A stretch of 64,000 bases of DNA from Streptomyces physcomitrii. Its GTDB lineage: Bacteria; Actinomycetota; Actinomycetes; Streptomycetales; Streptomycetaceae. Of the stretch, positions 55,483 through 63,933 are shown piece by piece. The stretch's first letter is position 1. Each line of letters opens with the position of its first letter. The stretch lies in NCBI RefSeq assembly GCF_012273655.1, contig NZ_JAAWWP010000006.1, positions 1-64,000 on the forward strand. Reading direction: 5' to 3'. The notes under the pieces are model-generated. The model worked only from the letters and a program-made list of their open reading frames with translations, was not told the origin of the DNA and searched no databases. Made by a program: the position numbers and the translations under genes.

Positions 55483-55520
55483 GTCTACAGTTTCGCAGAC
55501 CGACTACGTGAATGTAGACG
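55483..55520 (+). promoter_or_regulatory. Tandem GWCTACG-type palindromes before the PAP2 pair
   Basis: GTCTACAGTTTCGCAGAC (55483-55500, best matched in reverse complement) and GACTACGTGAATGTAGAC (55502-55519) are adjacent with 1 bp between. TTCGCA (55492-55497) and TAGACG (55515-55520), 17 bp apart, may be the -35 and -10. No iron-box-like element was found here. Confidence 0.65.
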
Positions 55521-55601
55521 CACGGGTGTGCTGTGCTGCCACGCCACCCCGGTCGCTCCGTAGCCGTTCCACCCGACACCCACTCGAAGGGGCCAGCGCC
55601 G

Positions 55602-55739
55602 ATGACGTTCGCGCACTCAGCCGCACCCCCGCTCCCGCTTGCCGCCCTCACCGCCGCGCACCGCCCGTCCGCCCCAAGGGAGTCGGCCCGCTCCCGGCGC
55701 ACCCGCGGCACGGACGGAGGCGTCCGATGCACCACGTGA
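55602..55739 (+). CDS. Possible leader peptide overlapping the PAP2 gene
   Basis: A 45-residue frame from ATG 55602 with GAAGGGG 9 nt upstream, ending in a TGA that overlaps the first codons of the PAP2 gene. No family recognised; it may serve translational coupling. Low coding evidence. Confidence 0.3.
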   Translation: MTFAHSAAPPLPLAALTAAHRPSAPRESARSRRTRGTDGGVRCTT

Positions 55740-56353
55740 GAGCCGCACTGTCCCCGCAGGCTCACGGCGGGCCGGGCGTGGACGGCGGTGCCTACCTGGA
55801 CGGGGTCGACCTCGCGCATCGCGCCCCGGCGTGGCTGAACGATCTGATCGCCGCCTACTCCACCTACGGGCTCCTGCTGTTCGCCGTCCTGACGCTGGCC
55901 GGGTGGCGGCACGCCCGCCGCCATGATCCGGGCTCGGCGGTAAGGGCGTTGGCCGTACCGCTCCTGACGGTGGTCGCTTTCGCGGTCAGCAGCCTCGTCA
56001 AGCAGGCCGTACGGGAAGTGAGGCCCTGTCAGTCCCTGCACGTGAGCACGGTGGAGGCGTGCGCGGCACCGGGGGACTGGGCCTTCCCCAGCAACCACGC
56101 CACCCTGGCCGCCGCGGCGGCCGTCGCCCTCTGGTTCGTCTCGGCACGCCTCGGCGCGGTGGCGAGCCTCGGCGCGCTGGCGATGGGCGGCTCACGGGTG
56201 TGGGTCGGCGCGCACTACCCGCACGACGTCCTCGTCGGTCTCGTCCTGGGAGCCCTGGTCGCCTTCACCTCGGCGCTCCTTGTCAGCCGGTACTCCGCGA
56301 CGGCGGCCGGAGCGCTGAGCCGAAGCCGCCTGCGTCCGCTGGTCGTCTCGTGA
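55727..56353 (+). CDS. PAP2-superfamily membrane phosphatase
   Basis: A 208-residue protein with about five membrane helices and the three PAP2 motifs: KQAVREVRP (92-100), PSNHAT (121-126, Asn in place of the usual Gly) and SRVWVGAHYPHD (156-167). These enzymes remove phosphate from isoprenoid or lipid phosphates at the outer membrane face. ATG has GGAGG 6 nt upstream. Controlled by the tandem palindromes at 55483-55519, which ties it to the iron region. Confidence 0.88.
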   Translation: MHHVRAALSPQAHGGPGVDGGAYLDGVDLAHRAPAWLNDLIAAYSTYGLLLFAVLTLAGWRHARRHDPGSAVRALAVPLLTVVAFAVSSLVKQAVREVRPCQSLHVSTVEACAAPGDWAFPSNHATLAAAAAVALWFVSARLGAVASLGALAMGGSRVWVGAHYPHDVLVGLVLGALVAFTSALLVSRYSATAAGALSRSRLRPLVVS

Positions 56354-57099
56354 AGACCGGCGACACCGCCCGGACCACGGCTGCTTCGCCGTGCGGCCCG
56401 TCCCGCGCCGGCTGGTGGTGCGTGTCCTCCGCCTCCCTGTTCGCGCTGCTGTCGGTCGGGGTGATCGCCACCGGAGGCGGACCGCTTCCCCTCGAAGCGG
56501 CCGTCCACCGCCTGGCGACGGAGCACCGGCCCGGTCCCCTCGTGACGGTGTTCCGCGCCGTGACGGACACCGGCACCGCCGTCTTCCCCTACGTGGTGGC
56601 CCTGGCCGCGGGCGCCATCGCCGCTCCCGCGCTCGATCCCGACCGCCGGCGCATGGGGGCGGCGGGGCCTGCCACGGGGGCGCTCGCCTTCGCCGCGTGG
56701 CTCGCGCTCGGACAGGAACTGCGCTTCGGCCTGATGGCGTCCTTCGCCCGCCCGCGGCCCGCCCGGCAGGACTGGCTCGTGCACGCCTCGCGCTGGTCCT
56801 TTCCCTCCGGCCACACCACCAGCTCGGCCATGGCCGCGGGACTGCTCGTACTCGCACTGCTGCTGCGTCGGCCGCCCGGGCACCGCTGGTGGGCGGGCCT
56901 CGCCCTGGTCTGGGCCGCTGCCGTCGGTGCCAGCCGGGTCTGGCTGGGCGTGCACTGGGCCGGGGACGTGGCCGCCGGATGGTGCCTCGCCCTGGCCTGG
57001 ACCGGTCTGGCGACCCTGATCCTCACCCGCCACGGACGTATCGCACCCGCCAGGAAACCGCCGGCCGACCGGCATCCGGGCGGGAGAACGGCGCCCTGA
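56350..57099 (+). CDS. Second PAP2-superfamily membrane phosphatase
   Basis: A 249-residue protein overlapping the first by GTGA. Motifs: RPRP (134-137), FPSGHTTSSAM (PSGH at 152-155) and SRVWLGVHWAGD (about 191-202). It carries extra N-terminal membrane segments and a basic Pro-rich tail. It differs enough from its neighbour that a recent tandem duplication is unlikely. The 138 bp to the next gene show no clear terminator. Confidence 0.88.
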   Translation: MKTGDTARTTAASPCGPSRAGWWCVSSASLFALLSVGVIATGGGPLPLEAAVHRLATEHRPGPLVTVFRAVTDTGTAVFPYVVALAAGAIAAPALDPDRRRMGAAGPATGALAFAAWLALGQELRFGLMASFARPRPARQDWLVHASRWSFPSGHTTSSAMAAGLLVLALLLRRPPGHRWWAGLALVWAAAVGASRVWLGVHWAGDVAAGWCLALAWTGLATLILTRHGRIAPARKPPADRHPGGRTAP

Positions 57100-57237
57100 A
57101 CGGGGGCCTCCTGCCGGTGAGTCGGGTGGGCCGCGACGCGTGACGACCCCTGACCTCCAGTGCCTCTGGCCGGTTCCCGGGGCCGTCGGCACTTCCCGTT
57201 CTGGACGGCGCTCTGTGCGGGACGTTGACGACACCCC

Positions 57238-58458
57238 CTAGGACAAGTCGCCCCCCTGCGGAGACCGGAGCACCAGCAGGGTGATCTCGCTCGGGGCGAA
57301 GACGCGGAAGGGCGGGCCCCAGAAGCCGGTGCCGCGGCTGGTGTAGAGGAGGGTGCGGGTGCCGTGGCGGCTGAGTCCGGCGAGGGCCGGTTGGTCGAGG
57401 CGGACCAGGTGGTGGAAGGGCCAGATCTGGCCGCCGTGGGTGTGGCCGGAGAGCTGGAGGTCGATGCCGTGGGCCGCCGCGCGGTCGACGAACTTGGGCT
57501 GATGCGCGAGGAGGAGGACGGGGAGCTCGGAGTCGGCGCCGTCCAGGGCTCCGGCGAGGTGGGCGCGGTGGCCCGCCAGCCCGGAGGACTCGGCGGTGAC
57601 GTCGTCGACGCCCGCGACCACCAGGGTGTCACCGCCGCGTTCGAGCAGCAGATGGCGGTTGCGCAGCGGCTCCCAGCCCAGCTCGTCCATCAGATCGACC
57701 CAGCCCTGGGCCTCGCTGTAGTACTCGTGGTTGCCGGTCACGTAGACACGGGCCCGGCTCGCCCGCACGGTGCCCAGGGGTGCGGCCTGGGCGCGACGGC
57801 GTTCCGCCGTGCCGTCCGCGATGTCGCCGGTGTGGCAGACCAGGTCGGCTTCCAGGGTGTTCACCGTCTCGCAGACCCGTGCCGACCAGCGGGCGCGGTC
57901 GAGCGGACCGTAGTGCGTGTCGGTGATCAGGGCGACTCGGGTGCCGTCCAACCCGGCTCCCAGACGCGGGAGTTGTACGTCGAGGCGGCGCACCCGCGGC
58001 ACCCGTCGGGCCTCGGCGTACCCCCAGGCGAGCAGCACGGCGGTTACGCCGAGGACGGCCCAGGTGACGATGCGCGCCCGGTCCTGTCCGTCACCGGTAC
58101 CGGCCACGGTCAGGGCGAGCCGCAGCAGGACGCCGAGCAGCACGGACCAGGTGAACAGGACCCAGATGCCGCCGAGCAGCGTGTCGCCGACGATCGCCGC
58201 CCGGTCCTGCTGGCGCCGGCCGTGGCCGCGCGCCATCGCGAGGGGCATACCGATCAGGCCGAGGACGAACAGCGCGGTGCCGGTCAGCGTGACCGGGAGC
58301 GGCCAGTGCTGGCCGGTGTGCAGCAGAACCCCGCACGGTACGGCCCACAGCAGTACGGGGGCGATCAGGGGGAGGTAGCGCATCAGGCGCTGCAACCGGC
58401 TGGGTGGCCCCCCGTGCGCTTCACCGGTGGCGGATCGGGTGTCGCTGGTCTCGGTCAC
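57238..58458 (-). CDS. Membrane metallophosphoesterase (calcineurin-like, YkuE type)
   Basis: A 406-residue protein: four membrane segments (about residues 25-150) then a metallophosphoesterase domain with all motifs, ITDTHYG, HTGDIADG, VTGNHEYY, LLAHQP and SGHTHGGQ. Di-metal hydrolysis of a phosphoester near the membrane is expected; substrate unknown. GTG 58458 has GGAGGGG about 5 nt upstream. Convergent with the PAP2 pair. Confidence 0.9.
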   Translation of the reverse strand: MTETSDTRSATGEAHGGPPSRLQRLMRYLPLIAPVLLWAVPCGVLLHTGQHWPLPVTLTGTALFVLGLIGMPLAMARGHGRRQQDRAAIVGDTLLGGIWVLFTWSVLLGVLLRLALTVAGTGDGQDRARIVTWAVLGVTAVLLAWGYAEARRVPRVRRLDVQLPRLGAGLDGTRVALITDTHYGPLDRARWSARVCETVNTLEADLVCHTGDIADGTAERRRAQAAPLGTVRASRARVYVTGNHEYYSEAQGWVDLMDELGWEPLRNRHLLLERGGDTLVVAGVDDVTAESSGLAGHRAHLAGALDGADSELPVLLLAHQPKFVDRAAAHGIDLQLSGHTHGGQIWPFHHLVRLDQPALAGLSRHGTRTLLYTSRGTGFWGPPFRVFAPSEITLLVLRSPQGGDLS

Positions 58459-58637
58459 GCTTCCCCTCCTGAGGATCTGTCCGGCGGATCGTGCCCGCGG
58501 CGGAACAGTTGGCACGGTCGCCGTACCGGCCGTCCCGGTGGTAGCGGTCGTATCGCCCACGGCTCCGACGTGGTCCGCCGCCCATCCTCCATTCTGCTCC
58601 GGCCCCGATCGGCGGAGTCTTCTGGCTCTGCTGTCCC

Positions 58638-58703
58638 TCCGGTACGGCTCCTGTGTCTCTCCGGTACGGCTACGGTGTTTGTCCGGTACGGCTCCGGTTC
58701 ATG
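58638..58703. repeat. 22-bp tandem repeat, three copies
   Basis: TCCGGTACGGCT begins at 58638, 58660 and 58682, exactly 22 bp apart, with variable 10-bp tails. It lies in the 632-bp non-coding gap (58459-59090) between the metallophosphoesterase and the Fpg-like gene, in which I see no gene. Confidence 0.85.
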
Positions 58704-58960
58704 GTCCGCCGTCACGCGGGAGGGCCGTCCTCGGGGCTGGTCCGGGAGGCGTGCCTGTCGACGGCGGTGCGGCTGCCGCGCGGGCGCACGGGCCGGGCCT
58801 CACCCGCGCCGACGGCAGGACTCGCCCGGGCAGGGTCTCTGCCCCGGGAGCTACCCTCGGAGGTGTCCTGACGCGGTTGGTGGACCGCTACGAGGGTGCC
58901 CTCGGCACGTCGTATCCGGCCCGAGCCTTCTGGGCTGAGCGGCCGGTCTCGCAGGTCATC

Positions 58961-59016
58961 GACGCCAAGCCAACGACGCCAAGCCAACGACGCCAAGCCA
59001 ACGAGGCCGGGCCATC
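58961..59016. repeat. 14-bp tandem repeat, three perfect copies plus a decayed fourth
   Basis: GACGCCAAGCCAAC occurs at 58961, 58975 and 58989, followed by a diverged copy (GAGGCCGGGCCATC) at 59003. It ends 74 bp before the start of the Fpg-like gene. Confidence 0.9.
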
Positions 59017-59090
59017 GATGCCGAGCCCCGACCTCAGGTCATCGGCCCGACAGCCGCGTTCCCTGCACGCACACCTCGGCAGGTGCTCCC

Positions 59091-59873
59091 ATGCCGGAAC
59101 TCCCCGATGTCGAAGCCTTCCGCGAGGTGCTGGCCACCTGCGGCCAGGGCCGTCGAATCGAAGGCGTCGAGGTGCGGGATGAGTCCGTGCTGCATGGGAT
59201 CGGCGTGCGGCGGTTCGTACGGGAGCTGGAGGGCCGGCGGCTGCGGGCCCCGCGGCGGCACGGGAAGTGGCTGCTCGGCGGGACGGACGGGCCCACGCTC
59301 GCCTTCCACTTCGGGATGACCGGGGAGCTCCGGTGCACGCGGGACGCGGAGCCCGGCACGTACGACCGGGTCCTGATCGCGGTGGGCGGCGGCCGGTGCC
59401 TGCACTATCGCGACCAGCGCAAGCTCAAGGGCCTGTGGCTGCTCGACGAGGCAGGCGTGCGGCGGTTGCTCGCCGGTCTCGGGCCCGATGCGGCGGCGGT
59501 GGACCGCGCGGACTTCGACCGGCTGCTGCTCGCCCGCCGCGGCGGCCTGAAGTCGGCGCTCACCGAGCAGTCCGTGCTCGCCGGTCTCGGCAATCTGCTC
59601 GCCGACGAGATCCTCTGGCGCGCCCGGCTCCACCCCTCGCGCCCCGCGGCGGGCCTCGGCGAGGCGGAGCGGCGCCGTCTGTACGGGGCGTTGCGCGGGG
59701 TCCTGCGGACGAGCATCGACGCCGGGCGGGTCCCGCCGCGCGGCTCCTGGCTCACCGGCCGCCGTGACGACCCGGGGGCCGCCTGTCCGCGTTGCGGGAC
59801 CGCGTTGCGGCGGGGCCGGATCGCCGGGCGCGGCACGTACTGGTGCCCGCGCTGCCAGCCCGCTCCCGCCTGA
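59091..59873 (+). CDS. Fpg/Nei-family DNA glycosylase
   Basis: A 260-residue base-excision repair enzyme. MPELPDVE gives the catalytic Pro and Glu immediately after Met; LADEILWRARLHP is the helix-two-turns-helix; the C-terminal zinc finger is CPRCGTALRRGRI...YWCPRC. Whether it prefers 8-oxoguanine or oxidised pyrimidines cannot be told. Monocistronic. Confidence 0.93.
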   Translation: MPELPDVEAFREVLATCGQGRRIEGVEVRDESVLHGIGVRRFVRELEGRRLRAPRRHGKWLLGGTDGPTLAFHFGMTGELRCTRDAEPGTYDRVLIAVGGGRCLHYRDQRKLKGLWLLDEAGVRRLLAGLGPDAAAVDRADFDRLLLARRGGLKSALTEQSVLAGLGNLLADEILWRARLHPSRPAAGLGEAERRRLYGALRGVLRTSIDAGRVPPRGSWLTGRRDDPGAACPRCGTALRRGRIAGRGTYWCPRCQPAPA

Positions 59874-59923
59874 ACGCGGCCGCTTTACCCGGGCTCCTGC
59901 CCCTTTCTCCTGTCTACTTCTCC

Positions 59924-59968
59924 GGCTCCTTCGGCTCCTTCGGCTCCTTCTGCTTCTCCGGCTCCTTC
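59924..59968. repeat. 9-bp tandem repeat GGCTCCTTC
   Basis: Three perfect copies (59924-59950), one altered unit and one further copy (59960-59968), in the 168-bp gap before the HAD gene. Confidence 0.85.
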
Positions 59969-60041
59969 GCCCTGCCGTATTCCGGTCGCTGGGGCACCAT
60001 CGGAACCGGAAGCGCGGTGACCGAGCGGTGAGGAGTGGACA

Positions 60042-60716
60042 GTGCGGGGACGCGGGGAACCCAGAGCGGTGGTCTTCGATGTCGACGGCACCCTGGTCGA
60101 CTCGACCTATCTGCACACGGTGGCCTGGTGGGAGGCGCTGCGCCAGCACGATCGGCTGGTCCCGGCGGCCGAGTTGCATCGCGCGATCGGGCTCCCCGCC
60201 CAGGAGTTGCTGACCCGGCTGCTCGGCGAGGCGGACTACGCGGAGCTCGGCGCCGCGGTCTCCGCCGCCCACGGCACCCTGTACGGGCAGTGGCACGACC
60301 GGCTGCGCGCCTTCGACCGGGTGCCCGAGCTGCTGCGTACCCTCGCCGGTCGCGGCTGGCGGGTGGTGCTCGCGACCTCCGCCAAGGGCGGTGACCTGGC
60401 GGCGCTGCGCCGGGCGATCGGTGCCGACGACGCCATCGACGCCCTGACCAGCGCCGAGGACGTGGAGCACGGCAAGCCCGCGCCCGAACCGGTACGGGCG
60501 GCGCTGGACCTGGTCGGGGTGGCACCCGAGTCCGCGCGCTTCGTCGGCGACTCGGTGTGGGACGTGTACGCGGCCACGGCGGCCGGGGTCGCCTGCCTCG
60601 GGGTCTGCACGGGCGGCACCTCCCGCGCGGAACTGACCGAGGCCGGGGCCGTCGCCGTCTACGACTCGCCCGCGGCCCTGCTCTCGGCCCTGGACGCGGG
60701 CCCGCTGCGGGACTGA
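60042..60716 (+). CDS. HAD-superfamily phosphatase
   Basis: A 224-residue hydrolase with motif I VFDVDGTLVDS (Asp nucleophile), motif II VLATSAKGG, motif III GKPAPEP and motif IV FVGDSVWD; the helical cap after motif I is of the phosphoglycolate-phosphatase type. The GTG start has GGAG 8 nt upstream. Substrate unknown. Confidence 0.9.
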   Translation: MRGRGEPRAVVFDVDGTLVDSTYLHTVAWWEALRQHDRLVPAAELHRAIGLPAQELLTRLLGEADYAELGAAVSAAHGTLYGQWHDRLRAFDRVPELLRTLAGRGWRVVLATSAKGGDLAALRRAIGADDAIDALTSAEDVEHGKPAPEPVRAALDLVGVAPESARFVGDSVWDVYAATAAGVACLGVCTGGTSRAELTEAGAVAVYDSPAALLSALDAGPLRD

Positions 60717-60763
60717 CCGGCCTCGGCGGGGCACCCTGCCTCGGTGGTCGGGAACTCTGCCTC

Positions 60764-60798
60764 GGTGGTCGGTGGTCGGTGGTCGGTGGTCGGTGGTC
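60764..60798. repeat. 7-bp tandem repeat GGTGGTC, five copies
   Basis: Five perfect units between the HAD and FG-GAP genes; a further CTGCCTCGGTGGTCGG segment is repeated just upstream (60737 and 60758). Seven is not a multiple of three and no gene is affected. Confidence 0.9.
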
Positions 60799-60951
60799 GG
60801 CGGCCGGGTAGCCGGAGGCCCGCCGACCAGGCCGCCCTCCAGCAGCCTCCGACCACCACCCCATCCCTCCCCCTCCCGCACACAACCCTTCGCCCTCTCA
60901 GCGGGTCAGAGTCCCCGTACCCGCTTCCCGAAGAGAGCGAAGACCTCCCGT

Positions 60952-62397
60952 ATGCGTATCCGCACCCGCACCCGCCCCCTTGTCCTCGCGGCGACCATGA
61001 CGGCGCTGTCCGCCGGTGCCCTCGCGATCCCGCCCGCCGCGGCCCAGGTGCCGGAGGGCCGATCCCCTTCCCAGCAGCGGGACTTCAACGGCGACGGCTA
61101 CCCCGATGTGGCCGTCGGCGTACCCCGGGCGGACGGCGGGGCCGGTGCCGTGGTGGTCATGTTCGGCTCGGCTTCCGGGGTGGATCCGGCCCGTTCGGTG
61201 CGCCTCGGTCAGGACAGCAAGGGGGTGCCCGGGGTGGCCGAGCCGGGCGACCGGTTCGGCGAGAACGTCACCAGCGGGGATGTGAACCACGACGGCTACG
61301 ACGACCTGATCGCGGGCGCCCCGGACGAGAAGGTCGACGGCAAGCCGGACGGCAGCCTGTCGGTGATCTGGGGCGGCGCGAAGGGCTTCACCAAGGGCGG
61401 CATCGCGCTGACCGCCCCCGAGGCCGGGGACCGCGACTTCGGCCAGGGCGCCTCCTTCAGCGACCTGGACGGCGACGGCACCCCGCAGCTCCAGGTGGTC
61501 AGCGGGCGGCACTTCTGGTGGTACTCGGAGGCCGTGCCCAAGGGCGACGGCACCGATGTGGCCCTGCCCCTGGAGGACGACTTCCTCCCCGAGGACGTGG
61601 AGCTGGACGGGGTCGCCGCCGGACATTTCGCGGGCACCTCCGGCACCGACTACGTGCTGTACGGGAGACGGGGTGACGGCGACGGCGACTATCTGGCGAC
61701 CTTCCAGGGCGGGGCCGGTGACATCGGCTACTACCACCGCGTCCTCTCCGACGGCGGCACCGAGACGCGGGCGGTCGCGACCGGGGACATCGACAAGGAC
61801 GGCTGGGACGACCTGGTCACCGGGGAGCCGGTGGGCGGCCGTGAGGCGGGCGCGGTCACGGTCCGGTGGGGCGCCCCGGGGGGCCTCGACACCGGCCGCG
61901 AGCCCACCGGTTACGACCAGGACAGCCCGGGCGTCCCCGGTACCGGCGAGAGCGGGGACGGCTTCGGTGCCGATGTCTCGGTGGGCGATGTGACCGGTGA
62001 CGGCTACCCGGACCTCGTGGTCGGCGTCCCGCACGAGGACGTACGCGGCAGCCGGGCCGGTGCCCTCGTCCTGCTCAGGGGCGGCGCCGACGGCGTCAGC
62101 ACGAGCGGGGCGGTGAGCTTGCACCAGGAGAGTACGGGCGTCCCCGGCGTCGGCGAGGACGGTGACCGCTTCGGCTCCGGTGTCCACCTCGGGGACATCG
62201 ACGGGAACGGCAGGGCGGATCTGTTCGCCGCCGCCGACGGCGAGGACATCGGGGAGGTGCCGGACGCGGGCGCGGTCTGGGTGCTGCGCGGCGCCGCCAC
62301 CGGTCCGACGACGCGCGGTATCACCTCCTTCAACGGCGCCGACCTCGGTTTCGCGGACACCACCGGACTGCGCTTCGGTGAGGTCTTCGACCGCTGA
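60952..62397 (+). CDS. Secreted FG-GAP/VCBS-repeat protein
   Basis: A 481-residue exported protein: Sec signal (MRIRTRTRPLVLAATMTALS to PPAAA, about residue 31), then six to seven FG-GAP blades of an integrin-alpha-like beta-propeller. Calcium-binding loops such as DFNGDGYPDV, DVNHDGYDDL, DIDKDGWDDL, DVTGDGYPDL and DIDGNGRADL recur about every 60-70 residues. Streptomyces secrete many such proteins of unknown role. Monocistronic. Confidence 0.9.
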   Translation: MRIRTRTRPLVLAATMTALSAGALAIPPAAAQVPEGRSPSQQRDFNGDGYPDVAVGVPRADGGAGAVVVMFGSASGVDPARSVRLGQDSKGVPGVAEPGDRFGENVTSGDVNHDGYDDLIAGAPDEKVDGKPDGSLSVIWGGAKGFTKGGIALTAPEAGDRDFGQGASFSDLDGDGTPQLQVVSGRHFWWYSEAVPKGDGTDVALPLEDDFLPEDVELDGVAAGHFAGTSGTDYVLYGRRGDGDGDYLATFQGGAGDIGYYHRVLSDGGTETRAVATGDIDKDGWDDLVTGEPVGGREAGAVTVRWGAPGGLDTGREPTGYDQDSPGVPGTGESGDGFGADVSVGDVTGDGYPDLVVGVPHEDVRGSRAGALVLLRGGADGVSTSGAVSLHQESTGVPGVGEDGDRFGSGVHLGDIDGNGRADLFAAADGEDIGEVPDAGAVWVLRGAATGPTTRGITSFNGADLGFADTTGLRFGEVFDR

Positions 62398-62496
62398 GAA
62401 TCCCCGCGGCACGGTGTTTCCCGGGGCCCGGAGTGGTCGCCCGGCCGGTGCGGGCGCAGGGTGGAAGGAGCAGGTTTCCGCACCGGAGGAGAAACC

Positions 62497-63336
62497 ATGC
62501 CCGACAGTCGGCAGAGCAATGGGGCAGGCGGCTTCCTCCTTCGCCTGCCCGGGGTGTACGCCCCGCAGGACGACACCCGGCTGCTGCTGAAGGCGCTGGC
62601 CGCGGAGGGCGTGCGCAACGGGGCCCGGCTGCTCGACCTGGGATCGGGCAGCGGGGCGCTCGCCCTGGGCGCCGCCCGGCTCGGCGCCGAGGTGACCGCG
62701 GTGGACCTCGCCCGCCGCGCCGTGCTCGCCACCCGGCTCAACTGCCAACTGGCCCGAAAGCGCGTACGGGTGCGGCGCGGCGACCTCTTCGCCGCCGTGC
62801 ACGGCGAGCGGTACGAGGTGATCCTCTGCAACCCGCCCTACGTCCCCTCCCGTGCCCCGGCGCCCTCCCCGCACCGCGCCGCTCTCGCCTGGGACGCGGG
62901 CAGCGACGGCCGGGCGGTGCTCGACCGTGTCTGCGAGGCGGCGCCGGAGGCCCTGGACCGCGGGGGTGTGCTGCTCATGGTGCACTCGGCGCTCTCCCGC
63001 CCCCAGCTGTCCCTGGCCCGGCTGCGGCGCGCCGGACTGCACGCCGCGGTCACCGACCGCCAGCGGGTACCGCTCGGGCCCGTACTCAGATCCCGGCGCC
63101 CCTGGCTGGAACAGCGCGGAATGCTGCCGCCCGCGCCGCCCGGCGAGCCGACCCGGCCGCCGAGGGCCGACGCCGACCGGGGAGCACCCGGCGGCCCGAC
63201 CGGCGACACCGACTCCGGCACCGACGCCGACTCCGGCACGGGCACTGACTCCGGCGACACCCGCAACGCTGCGCCCGGTGACGGTGAACGCGCCGTCACC
63301 GAGGAACTCGTGGTGATCCGTGCCCAGCGCTCCTGA
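62497..63336 (+). CDS. HemK/PrmC-like SAM-dependent methyltransferase
   Basis: A 279-residue class I methyltransferase: motif I LLDLGSGSG (45-53) and the glutamine/amine-type motif NPPY (112-115). The last 60 residues are a Gly/Asp/Ser-rich low-complexity tail (DTDSGTDADSGTGTDSGDT). GGAGGA is 6 nt before the ATG. It overlaps the CDGSH gene by 17 bp and the following gene makes a three-gene set I recall as conserved in Streptomyces. Confidence 0.88.
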   Translation: MPDSRQSNGAGGFLLRLPGVYAPQDDTRLLLKALAAEGVRNGARLLDLGSGSGALALGAARLGAEVTAVDLARRAVLATRLNCQLARKRVRVRRGDLFAAVHGERYEVILCNPPYVPSRAPAPSPHRAALAWDAGSDGRAVLDRVCEAAPEALDRGGVLLMVHSALSRPQLSLARLRRAGLHAAVTDRQRVPLGPVLRSRRPWLEQRGMLPPAPPGEPTRPPRADADRGAPGGPTGDTDSGTDADSGTGTDSGDTRNAAPGDGERAVTEELVVIRAQRS

Positions 63337-63766
63337 GCCCCCGGACAGCAGCGGCGCGGGAGGTGGAACCGAGGCGAGCGGCGAGGCCCCTCACCCCGGT
63401 GTGCCGAGCGGTGACCGGCGCGCGGCGCGGCGGGCGTGGGCCGAGCCGGGCGGGCCGCTGATGGTCGAAGGACCCGTGGAGTTCCGCCTGCCGAACGGCG
63501 AGACGGTCCGCTCGGACCGCTTCATGGTGGCGATCTGCACCTGCCGCCACAGCGCCGGATACCCCTGGTGCGATACGAGCCACCGCCGCCTCGCCGCCCG
63601 GCAGGAGGGCACGGCGAAGTGGCGCGTACCCGAGACGGACCGGAGCACGAGCCAGGGGTCCGAGAGCCGCCCGGAGAAGCCGCAGAAGGAAGAAGGGGTG
63701 ACGCCGGGCCGGAGAAGCAGCGCGAGGACTGAATCGCCAGAGCCCCGGGAGAGGGGAGAGGACTGA
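63320..63766 (+). CDS. CDGSH iron-sulfur protein
   Basis: A 148-residue protein. The 2Fe-2S ligands are C73, C75, C84 and H88 in CTCRHSAGYPWCDTSH, matching CxCxx(S/T)x3PxCD..H. The flanks are low-complexity; the C-terminal 45 residues are hydrophilic and repeat-derived. Role likely redox or cluster transfer; start GTG 63320 inside the methyltransferase gene. Confidence 0.88.
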   Translation: MPSAPEPPDSSGAGGGTEASGEAPHPGVPSGDRRAARRAWAEPGGPLMVEGPVEFRLPNGETVRSDRFMVAICTCRHSAGYPWCDTSHRRLAARQEGTAKWRVPETDRSTSQGSESRPEKPQKEEGVTPGRRSSARTESPEPRERGED

Positions 63767-63930
63767 ATCGCGAGAGAGGGGAACCCGGACCGGCGACAGC
63801 ATCCGCGCGCGGCGAAGGCCGACCCGGATGACGCCACCCGAGAGACCCTGCCCGACAGACGCCGAGCGGAGAGACACCGACCGGAGAGACGCCGATCGGG
63901 CAAGAAACTGACCGGAGAGACGAGGGATCG
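63724..63930. repeat. Direct repeats at and beyond the CDGSH gene end
   Basis: GAGGACTGAATCGC occurs at 63724 and 63758, 34 bp apart; the second copy carries the gene's stop codon. Beyond it, GACCGGAGAGAC and related GGAGAGACGCCGA units recur several times up to 63930. No gene is seen in 63767-63933. Confidence 0.7.
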
Positions 63931-63933
63931 AGC

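Noticed and set aside
42253..57099. A staphyloferrin B cluster
   Set aside because: Only SbnA-, SbnB- and SbnH-like genes occur; no NIS synthetases (SbnC/E/F) or citrate synthase were found.
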